A DNA stretch of 64,000 nt, from assembly GCA_019279435.1 (NCBI GenBank), contig JAAALK010000287.1, forward strand, positions 67,397,144-67,461,143. The letters run 5' to 3'. This document shows positions 1 through 9,456 of this stretch, piece after piece. This DNA is from Zizania palustris (taxonomy: Eukaryota; Streptophyta; Magnoliopsida; Poales; Poaceae). The notes beneath the pieces are model-generated. The model saw nothing but the letters and a program-made list of their open reading frames with translations. It had not been told where the DNA came from and ran no database searches. The first letter of the stretch is position 1. Each line of letters starts with the position of its first letter. A program made the translations under genes and the position numbers.

Positions 1-1061
1 CCCCATACTTCGTTTAAACTCCTCCTGTTTTGTGAAGCAGGCTTCGAACCTATTTACCTTCTCAAACAAAGTATGATGCTAGGCTTCTCTCTGTTCTTTC
101 ACAACTGATTTCTGTTGAGATCCGTAGTATGCAAAGTAGTACTCTGCTTTTGAGCACTTCGTTCTATCAACTTCGTAGTTGGTACTTCGACTGTTTGACG
201 AAGCATACTTCGAACAGGTTGTACGCTCGAAGGTTGCTTTGTAGGACTCGATTTGATCTTGCTGCTGTGTGTTTAGCTTCATTTACTCTTTCGAAGCTTG
301 TATCTCTGTGAACTTTGTTCGAAGCTTTTTGTTCAGAGTATAGGCTTCGAAGTTTTGGTTTCGAAGGTACTTCGCTGACAGTCTTCGAAGTCTCTGTTTA
401 TTCGAAACTTCGAACTCTCGTTTACTTCACAAGCGAAGTACTGATTGTGTTGAAGTCAGATTTCTTGTGTTCGAATACTTTGCTGTTTTTCCTTGCGCTG
501 TGCGAAGGTACTTCGACTACAGGCTTCAATCGAGGTTATCGAAGCTAGCTTCGCAGTATACATCTTCTCACAACACCTTGGAAGCACACCCCGGCTCGAC
601 ATCCACAAAGCTTCGATACTTCATACTTCGAATAGACTCCGACAGCATCTGACTTCGCACGATACTTCCGATCAAGCTTCGACAGCCAGAACTGCACATC
701 ACCAGTCTTCGACACTGCGAAGCAGGCTTCGACACTGTGAAGCAGGCTTCGACACTGCAGGCTTCGTCAAGTACCGAACAGGAGACAAATTTTGAGCAGT
801 AACTTCTCATCTCGGTTTACGTGCAATTTGATCTACCATGTTTTGAATGCTTTATTAATCTGCCTATTAGTACTGTGTTGGTGTTTCTTTGTCTAAGACA
901 CCAGTTGTTTCTAGGCTAGATACTCTTAGGCTTTGGTGATCTGTTTTTGTTTAGTTGCTAAGTGTTTTGAGGTGCGTTGAGTGTTGGGAGCAGGCCATTG
1001 ATTCAAAAGAATTTTTAGGCGCCCATTCACCCCTCCTCTGGTCGCTACTTTCGGTCCTACA
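1..1061 (+). mobile_element. Copia (SIRE/Maximus-type) LTR, 3' part, running off the left edge
   Basis: The segment is packed with TTCGAAG/CTTCG palindromes and ends GGTCGCTACTTTCGGTCCTACA. That end is the reverse complement of the LTR start at 63181 and is related to the LTR ends of elements A and B. The bases after 1061 (ATAGATCC...) are not a tRNA-primer site, so this is the outer end of a 3' LTR or a solo LTR rather than a 5' LTR. The LTR begins outside the window. The short ORFs here run through repeats and look non-genic. Confidence 0.75.
707..770 (+). repeat. 20-bp tandem repeat inside LTR
   Basis: About three head-to-tail copies of a unit close to GCTTCGACACTGCGAAGCAG. One copy has T for C in the GCGAAG part and the last copy is shortened. 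The unit is itself partly palindromic (CTTCG...CGAAG). It appears to be local expansion within the TTCGAAG-rich LTR. Confidence 0.7.
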
Positions 1062-1183
1062 ATAGATCCCTGAGTGCTAGCATGAAATGAGACAATGGTT
1101 AACCAAGCTCTGAGACCGATGTTAGAACGGGAGTTTAGAAAAATTGTGCATGTCCGGTGGGTTCCGAATATAAGACATATTAA

Positions 1184-1688
1184 GAGCATTTTCAAGAAAG
1201 TTATTATTTGTGTTTTCTAAAATCTCGTATACGAATAATCATAAATTCTGTTGATTTTAAAAGTCAATCAGTACACAACAATATTCAGTGACAAATGTAG
1301 AATAAAAATAACTGGGTGTCCCTAACTATATTATTATATCACTATCACACTATATATCGATACATCACTTTAACTCAATACTAACATAGAGTATGCTCCA
1401 TTGATCTTACGTAAGCTTCTATACTTAAATATTGAATGGTATATTTATATGTATGTGATATGCTAACTTTTTAAAGCTAATTAGCTAAGCATTGGTGTCT
1501 CGTAGAGTGTATTATCGAGTGTCTCACGTATTACTAATGGGGTAACACAACTATCAACCAAAATTTACTAAGTGTCCTGTACACTATGTAAGCTTCATGT
1601 ACATCCACCCCTAACAATATCCCTATAATCGATTTTTTAAAATAAATAAATTTAATTTTAGAAAGGTAAATAAAGCCTGAAGATGCTC
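1184..1688. mobile_element. Tourist-like MITE (candidate)
   Basis: Terminal inverted repeats GAGCATTTTCA (left) and GAGCATCTTCA (right, reverse complement), with weaker similarity continuing inward (TTTCTAAAAT on both sides). Both ends are flanked by TAA, the 3-bp target duplication expected for PIF/Harbinger-type elements. The interior is AT-rich and non-coding. Short repeats and one visible copy limit confidence. Confidence 0.5.
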
Positions 1689-1960
1689 TAAGAGCAACCA
1701 CAATATATATGATAAAGCTAGTTTATATAGATGAGATTCACAATATTGGTTCATAGTTATTTCTAATCCCACAATATTTATAACAAAAACGGACTTTGAA
1801 AATAAGAGAAAATTTGGAGAGAAAATGATAGAAAAGAATTGATAAATATTATATTATTTCTTATAGACACCACATAAATTTATAATTATCTTTTACTAAA
1901 GATTACTATAACAACTATTTCCATAATACATCGGATGGCCGATAAAAATATTTTGGATGC

Positions 1961-2233
1961 AGCATCTTCAAGAGTATCTCTAAAATCTGACTCTATATAT
2001 AATGTTTTGAGATATTTTTTGGGATACAAATCAGGTTAAATGGATTTATCTCCAATAGAGTCCATAAGTTTGAGTCGTTGTGTACTTTTCCTATAAGTAG
2101 AGAGTGAAAGGATTAATTTTAGGGATTCTTTATTTTTGGGTATCATTTACAATATTTGTTGGAGTTGATTTTTTAGTTTTCATCCAAAAAATTTAAAGAA
2201 GAGAGTTATTTAGAGCTTCTCTTCGAGAACTCT
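1961..2233. mobile_element. Second MITE-like inverted-repeat element (weak)
   Basis: The left end reads AGCATCTTCAAGAGTATC and the right end, reverse complemented, reads AGTTCTCGAAGAGAAGCTC; these match imperfectly over about 25 bp. No clear target duplication was found. The stretch 1689-1960 between the two repeats is AT-rich with no gene. 2234-2470 also shows no gene. Confidence 0.35.
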
Positions 2234-2470
2234 AAGAGAATTTGTAAAATTTGGTTTCCTATAATTTTTTTTGGGATTCCTTTCCATTAATTCAACACTA
2301 AAAATCTTCACCCCTCCTTTATAATGTCCAAACTTGAATCCCTATATTAAAAATTAGGTTTTCACATAAGTAAATTACTAACTATTTTTTCAGCAAAAAT
2401 ATCCTAAAATCTACCTATGTAGCCCACTTGTATATTAGTTGTTGATGCATTGATCTCTTGAGTTATCATG

Positions 2471-3124
2471 TGTTGACGCCAAGATTTAGTAGAGCCCAAG
2501 CCCACTAAAGATGTCGTACGGTCAACAAAAGTCAAAGGGGGTCCGATCAAATGTGGTCAAAGAAGCCTGTCCATATTGTTACAATATGACCGGATGTGAA
2601 GGAGCTGATGAAGAAGGGAGAAGACAAGGATGATCCAGAATCGGTTACAAGGTAGATTACTTGGACGGCAAGTCTCCAGACTTTAAATATGTATCTAGTA
2701 TCTAGGTTTAGAGGAAACACACAATCAACCACAACAAACTACTACTTTTGGCGCATCGCCACCCTTGGATTCCCAAGGTTAATCTCGACGGGACTTGCCA
2801 CTTAGAACCGGGTTACATCGTCTCGATCTCCGGCGAAGAGGTGAGTCCCACCACCCCTGACCGTCATATAGAGTAGGTTTGTGTTCTTCAAGGTTGTATC
2901 GTATCGATCTCTTGAGGTATCAGCCCAATCAGTGTGATTGTCGGGTTTATCTTAGTATATTTTGCTAGGTCCAAGGCTGCATCAGTTTTGATCTCTTAGA
3001 TTGATGTGAATTAGGTGTCACTAGTTTGAGGCTTCATCGGTTAAGTTCGACATATTTATCTATTGTATCTCGTTCATGTTGTGTACCATTCATCTAGATA
3101 AAGTATGTTCGATGCGTTGAAATG
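2471..3124 (+). mobile_element. Family F solo LTR, left part (interrupted by element A)
   Basis: Begins TGTTGACGCCAAGATTT and contains the CGGCGAAGAGGTGAGTCCC block also seen, reverse complemented, in the F LTRs at 19655-20777 and 46226-47369. It is interrupted at 3125 by Copia element A and resumes at 13966. The left flank TCATG (2466-2470) matches CCATG after the far end with one mismatch. This supports a solo LTR with a slightly decayed 5-bp duplication. Confidence 0.75.
3120..3124 (+). repeat. Target site duplication of element A, left copy (AAATG)
   Basis: AAATG directly before the TGTTGG LTR terminus; the identical AAATG lies at 13961-13965 after the other terminus. Confidence 0.9.
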
Positions 3125-3847
3125 TGTTGGACCGAAAACGGCGACCAGAGGGGGGGTGAATGGGAGCTTTTAAAATTTCGGGCTAAAAACAAGCCTTCTG
3201 TTTTAATTCTGTCTTCTGCGGAACAGGCTTCGAACACTACCTTCGAAGGTCTGGTTCGGAGGTGTTTTGACAGCTCCGAACACATGCTTCGCAGGAGCAA
3301 AAGTTCGAAGCCAAGAAGACTTCGCTCCGATCACACCCTTCGAAAATCTACTCTGCTAAGTCCGTGCAGGCTTCGCACACAGGGTGCTTCGAGCAGGCTT
3401 CGCACTTCACCCTTCGCAGGAGTGGACAGCCCTCTGAGGACTTCGACCAAGTACTTGGCAGCAGCAACTGGTGTTGGGCTTCGTACACGAAGGTCTAAAT
3501 ACACACAAACAGACTTCGCTAAGGGCTTCGACACAAGAAGTAAAACGGGCTTTGATCAGGGCTTCGCTAGTAAGCAACGAGGTCTCGCCTCCTGTTACAC
3601 AGAGTGACAGCACACTGAAAAACACACTTCGCACGAAACACCCTTCGCCTAGACAGGCTTCGGTGCACTACAACTAGCGAGGTATGTAACGCGAGCTCAA
3701 GCAAAAAGCACACAGAAGCAGGGCTTCGCCGCTTGAACAAGGAACACAGAAAAAATGAACTCTCTGGATGAAATACAACGAAGTGTGTGGCTACAGGAGC
3801 TCAACAGTAAATGCTCAAAGTGTTAAATGTTACCTACCGAGCCCCCA

Positions 3848-3856
3848 TATTTATAG
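3848..3856 (-). promoter_or_regulatory. TATA box of element A 3' LTR
   Basis: CTATAAATA on the - strand. The same motif is at the equivalent place in the 5' LTR (12640-12648) and in the LTR of element B (36725-36733). Confidence 0.65.
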
Positions 3857-4996
3857 CCCACAGTTCACCCAAAGGAAATGACTACTTTACCCCTAGGGTT
3901 TACACCAGTTTTGTCTCTACAGAACAGAGGGGTACAAAAGGTAGTCCAACTTTATTATGGAGGCTTCTCTGTCAGCTTTGCAGAGGGGACAGTGTCAGCT
4001 TTTTGCAGAGCAGACAGTGTCAGCCTTTGCAGTCTTTGACCTTCTGGAGCCTCCCTTCGCACGCGAGGGTGCGGTAGCTTCGGCGAGAAGCCTTGAGCCT
4101 GGTGGCCTTCGCTTCGCCGAAGATAGCCTCCGATACAGAGACGGTTTTGAGCCGAAGCCGTCAAAGCCCTTGGGCCTTCCCACCAACACCTCCAGAGTGG
4201 ACCACCACGGCTTCGCAGCTTCACCCAGCTCGAACTCCGTCAGTCCGTGTACCGAAGCCATGCAGGCCGAAGCACCTCAAGTCACCCTTGCTCCGAAGCT
4301 AGCCTCGCTCCGAAGCCTTCCTCACTCCGAAGCCCCACCTTCGGAGTACCACCCTTCGAAGTCCCTCTTTCGTCCAAGGCCTCCGCACGAAGCATTCCAT
4401 GAGCCCTTCGTCGCTGTGTCTCTCCCCGAGCACACTCCTCGACGAGCCTCACCCGGACCATGCCTTCGATGCGCCTCGACTTCTGAGACCTTCGTCGGGC
4501 ACCTTCGAATGTCTCCCTCCGGAGCACACTTCGAATTCCTTGCCTCCGCAGAGGACTTGTTCCAACCAACTCCGAAGTCACTCCATTCGGAGTTCCTTCG
4601 AAGTGCCTCGCCTCCGAGGACTTTGTCTCGGAGTACCTTCACCCGGAGCCACGCTTCGCACTCTCTGCCTTCACCTGGCGCGCCTCGATCTGAGGACCGA
4701 CCCAGACCCCTTCGCAGCCACCTTGACGGAGCTCCCCGCTCCCCTGGCATCAAGCCTCCCGCTTGACCCAGGTTCACCTGCTACGAACCTGTCCGTAGCC
4801 TCCGAAGTCCCTGCGCACCACAGACAAGCAGACCAGTGTATCCAGTACTCCAGAGACCTCTCCGGGTTAGCAACCTCCGGCACACACTCCGGTGTACCGC
4901 CCAAAGTACCGAAGCCTTCGGTACAAGCCCAGTCATCGTGTACTGTCGAACCCCTCCGACAGGCACACTCCGCTGCAACAGCTGCAGCAACCAAAC

Positions 4997-5100
4997 CACC
5001 GAACACTCTTCGGTGAAACCACCTCCGAACACCCTTCGGAGGTACAACCTCCGAAACCCCTCCGGAGGTACCCTCCTCCGAACACCCTTCGGAGGTACCC
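4997..5100 (-). repeat. Array of four stem-loop units in the U3 of element A 3' LTR
   Basis: Four consecutive units of the form CCTCCGAA-loop-TTCGGAGG (5022-5042 is the clearest), each able to fold on itself. They lie 70-170 bp from the U3 end of the LTR. The 5' LTR carries the same array at 13796-13900 and B has a three-unit version at 35510-35585. Confidence 0.75.
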
Positions 5101-5168
5101 TTCGAACCAGAGGGAAAAAACCTGTCAATCACTCATCACAACCACTGAAACCAACCCTTGGTTTCTCA

Positions 5169-6342
5169 ATCTCCCCCTTGATGAGTGCATTGACAACCAA
5201 CATTAAATTCAAGAAAAGTTAAAAACTTTCAGCACACAAGTGACCATAAAAACTCAGAAAAGAGTCAAATCATGTCACTTGACAAAGGAATTTCCTCCCC
5301 CTTTCTCAAAAGAGTAAAAGCCCCTTCGGCAATAAAAACTCCCCCTGAGTTAAGTTTTCCCCCTTTGGCAACAAAGAACCTTCTCCCCCTTTATGTCAAA
5401 TTTTCTCCCCCTTTGGAAATTATACCCCCTTGCGGCAGAGAATCTCTCCCCCTTTGGCAATGCAAGCATCAAGGAGCATGAAAAAGATGCATAGCTTGGA
5501 AATGAGCAGAATTGCAAAGACATATAAATCAAAAATATGCCAACAATAACACCAATGATCATGGGCTCAGCTCAAATTAACATTCTCTAAAAACATGATG
5601 AAGCATGTGATTTGATCATTTTTGAAATAAAAAGCATCACCACTTAGTCAAGGGAACTAGACAAGTAAGAGCAAGGACTGCGCAAAGCTAGTCAAATTCT
5701 ACTCTAGACAGACAAGTCCAGTTCAAATGGAGCATGAAAAGCAAACTTGATACTCAATGAATTTTTTGTTGTTCTTTTCTTAGTGCCAGGGGTTATTTGT
5801 TTGGCCACCTTATACTTTCCAATCAGGCCAAGCCTAGGCATGAAAGCCATTAGAAGCTTAAAGCAATGATTTTGGCATACACTACACCATTCCAGTTCAG
5901 ACCAAGGTGCAATGGTAAGCAGTCTAGAATAGGGTAGTGCGACAAACAAACCCACCTGGATCTTTTCACTTAAATCATGCAAATCATGGAGATTTTGATT
6001 TTAACTGAGTGAACCAATTGTTTGGCACTTTATGAATATCCATGAAAATGTAGAACAATTTTTCAAGTTGCAATTTTTAGCATCCAAAGAAATGTGTCTT
6101 GCTATCAAGCAGATAAAAGATAGCTAAAGCAGTCCTACCTAAACATGCTAGATTCAAGACTAAGCAGTGAGCACGATTTGATTTTAAAAGAAAACATCAT
6201 GCATATGAATGTTTCAGATAAATTAAAAAGAGCTGAGTTGTTATGATGTCATGGATTATAATCAGGCATATAAGTGCAAAAGATGTAAATGCAATTTCAA
6301 CACACAATTAGCAAATGCACATCCATCTAAAACTGCTCCCCC
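5169..6342 (-). other. Non-coding 3' internal region of element A with polypurine tract
   Basis: The polypurine tract CAAGGGGGAG (- strand, 5171-5180) abuts the 3' LTR. Further PPT-like AAAGGGGGAG motifs recur at about 5290-5460 (CTCCCCC on the + strand), a known trait of SIRE/Maximus elements. No long ORF resembling an envelope gene is present. The region aligns with 34320-35441 of element B. Confidence 0.8.
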
Positions 6343-9300
6343 TCACAAAATGCCGTAAGGGTGACAAATACCAAGTTCCCCACGCAAGTAAGCAAATCGA
6401 GAAGCATTGAGGGGTTTTGTGAAAATGTCGGCAAGCTGGTGTTGGGTATCAACATATTGAAGTTCAATATCACCCTTCTCATTGTGATCTCTGAGAAAAT
6501 GATATCTCACATCAATGTGTTTGGTTCTGGAGTGCTAAACCGGGTTGTTTGCAATACAAATAGCGCTAGTGTTATCACAGAAAAGTGGAACACTCTTATA
6601 TTCTAACCCGAAATCCCGTAAGGTGGAAGCCATCCACAAGATCTGAGAGCAACAGCTAGCTGCAGCAACATATTCGGCCTCAGCCGTCGATTGTGCAACA
6701 CTAGACTATTTGCGGGAAGACCAGCAAACCAGTGAAGTACTCAGAAAATGACAAGTACCAGAGGTACTCTTCCTATCAATTCTACACCCAGCAAAATCTG
6801 CATCGGAATAACCTCGAAGACATAAAGATGAAGATGCTGAATACCATATGCCAAATTCAAGGGTGTGTTTGAGATACCTTAAGATGCGCTTTACCGCTTG
6901 GCGGTGCGAAGCTCGTGGTGAAGCCTGAAAACGAGCGCACAGACACACTGCGAAGTGTATGTCCGGCCTCGTAGCAGTCAAGTAGAGGAGGGAGCCGATC
7001 ATGCTTCGGAACTCCTTCTGATCTACGGCTTCTCCATCTTCGTCAGGGTCCAATGCTACAGATGTAGCCATTGGAGTGGCGAGGGGCTTCGCATCGGACA
7101 TGTCGAACTTCTTGAGCAGGTCCTTGGTGTACTTCGTCTAGTGGACGAAAGTACCTTATTTGCTTTGCTTGATTTGCAAACCAAGGAAAAAGGTGAGTTC
7201 ACCCATCATTGACATTTCAAATTCCCTGCTCATGGTATCTGCAAACTCGGCAACCAAAGCATGAGAAGAGCCACCAAAGATGATATCATCCACATAAATC
7301 TGAACCAGGAGGAAATCTTTGCCATGCTTGAGAGTAAACAGTGTTTTATCAACAGAGCCCATCAAATACCCTCGCTCAAGCAGAAAAGACTTAAGTCTAT
7401 CATACCAAGCCCGAGGGGCCTGCTTGAGTCCATAAAGAGCCTTATGAAGTTTAAGGACTTTATGTGGGTACTTGGGGTTTTCAAAACCAGGGGGTTGTTT
7501 TACATAAACATCTTCGCCTATGAAGCCATTAAGAAAAGCACTTTTGACATCCATTTGATAGAGTTTGAATCCCCGGGATGTCGCAAAGGCAAGCAAAATC
7601 CTAATGGCCTCAAGGCGAGCAACAGGTGCAAAAGTTTCAGTAAAATCAATCCCTTCGAGTTGAGAAAAGCCCTGAGCTACAAGTCTAGCCTTGTTTCTAA
7701 CTATAGTCCCATCCTCCCCTTGTTTATTTTTGAAAATCCATTTTGTTCCAATGAAATGAACATTTGATGGAGGATCAACTAATGACCAGACTTGGTTTCT
7801 CTCAAAATTTTCAAGTTCCTCATGCATGGCATTGATCCAACTAGAATCAGAAAGTGCATGACTAACATCTAAGGGCTCGAAAGAAGCAACAAAAGCGGAA
7901 TCAATGAAATGAGCATGAGAACGTGTTACCCTTTGATCAAGCTCACCAATGATCTGCTCGGGAGGGTGCATCCTTTGAACATGATGTGGAGCCTCGCGGC
8001 GGGATGCAGTCTCCCCCTCAACTTGTGCCGAAGTAGTTGAAGTGGGGTCAGCTTCGGGGGTTGATGTCGAGGGTAGTAGGGGTTCATCCTCGAATTCTCC
8101 GGGATCTTCTTCTTCGAATAAGGTCTGTTCCATGTCGTGTTCATTTGCCTGTTCAAAAGCAGAACTAACAGAGGGGGTTGATTCATCAAAAGTCACATCA
8201 CATGACTCGATGACAGTGTTAGTCTCTAAATTATAAACACGATAAGAATGACCATGAGTAGTGTAACCCAAAAAGATCCCGTCAGAAGAGAGCGACTCAA
8301 ATTTGTCCAAGTTACCACGTTTTAGGATAAAGCAGCGACAGCCAAAAACTCGAAGATGAGTAACCTTGGGCTGTCTCCCAAAACGCAGCTCATAAGATGT
8401 CAAATTTAAAATTGAGCGTAAGAAGATTCGGTTTGAGATGTAACAAGCAGTGTTCATGGCCTCAGCCCAGAATTTTCTAGGAGTCCTATGCTCATCAAGC
8501 ATCGTCCTAGCCATCTCAACCAAAGTGCGGTTCTTCCTCTCAACAACACCGTTCTGTTGAGGAACCCGCGGAGCAGAGAATTGATGTTCTATGCCATGCT
8601 CCATGCAAAAGTCAACAAAGAGACTATTTTTGAACTCAGTGCCATTATCGCTTCGAATGAATTTTAATGCACCAGGGAGTTCAGTAAAAAGTCTCAAAGC
8701 CAAGCTCTGAAAGTGTGAAAACACTACATCCTTGCTGGCAAGAAAGAAGACCCAAGAGTAGCGAGAGAAATCGTCGACAATAACTAATACATACCACTTG
8801 CCACCTAAAGAACTGACCCGAGAAGGACCTACAGTGTCCATATGGAGAAGTTCTCCGGGTTGTTCAGTCATCACTGTGGTGACTGGCGAATGCGAAGCGG
8901 CGATCATTTTACCATGCCGACACGGAGCGCAAACTAAATTCTTCTCAAATTTGAGCTTGGGCAATCCTCGGATCAGACCTAGGGTGCTCAGATGAGCGAG
9001 CAACTCAAAGCTCATATGCCCTAGTCTCCTATGCCACTTCCAAAGCTCAGAAGTCGAATGTGCAACAAGACAATGAGAAGAACCAAATGACTCTGAAAAA
9101 TCAGCTCCAAAAACTCTCCCAACTCTAAAGATCTTACACACCACAACGCCATCAGAATTGAGCACTTGCGAAGTATCGCGATGGAATCGCACTTCGAAGC
9201 CCTCATCAAGCAACTAAGATACAGACAGCAAATTGTATCCCAGGTTTTCAACCAAAGCAACATCTTTGAGAGTGAAATTCAAGTTAATTCTTACCACACC

Positions 9301-9456
9301 TTTACCTTTCACTCTACTCCTTCGATTGTTTCCGAAGGTGATATGTTCCCTTTGCTTGGTTGTGGTGAGGCTGGAGAACCAAGCTGCATCTCCGGTCATG
9401 TGGCGCGAACAACTGGAGTCCATGATCCATGTGCCCTCCAAGTCTCGATCTGTCGC
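6343..9456 (-). pseudogene. Element A pol: protease, integrase, reverse transcriptase, RNase H (decayed)
   Basis: Copia pol read from 9456 down to a TGA at 6343-6345. In order: protease motif near 9425 (WIMDSS, Gly lost); integrase zinc region with HRRLGH and CAPC; integrase core with MDTVGP, SDNGTEF and VVERKNR supplying the D, D and E residues; RT with YVDD (about 7280); and RNase H with YSDADFAG. In-frame stops lie at 9214-9216, 7156-7158 and 6706-6708. Relative to element B it lacks 54 bp in the hinge between integrase and RT, exactly between two GCACAAG repeats. It is in the same frame as gag and separated from it by the TAG at 9457-9459. It cannot make a full-length product. Confidence 0.9.

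Larger units (their letters stand above)
3125..5168 (-). repeat. 3' LTR of element A
   Basis: On the - strand it starts TGAGAAACC and ends GGTCCAACA. It carries a TATA-like CTATAAATA (3848-3856, - strand), a TTCGAAG-rich R/U5 half and a GC-rich U3 half with stem-loops at 4997-5100. Compared with the 5' LTR it has about 64 extra bases near 3571-3635, between two GCTTCGC copies. Long overlapping ORFs on both strands come from the stop-poor repeat composition and are not genes. Confidence 0.92.

Noticed and set aside
3957..4766. 269-codon ORF in the A 3' LTR, repeated at 12749-13558
   Set aside because: Present in both LTRs only because the LTRs are near-identical. Overlapping long ORFs exist on the opposite strand and in other frames, a result of stop-poor TTCGAAG-rich composition. 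No domain is visible.
5169..6342. Envelope-like gene after pol in A, as reported for some SIRE elements
   Set aside because: No open frame of useful length, membrane segment or signal peptide exists here or in the matching part of B (34320-35441).
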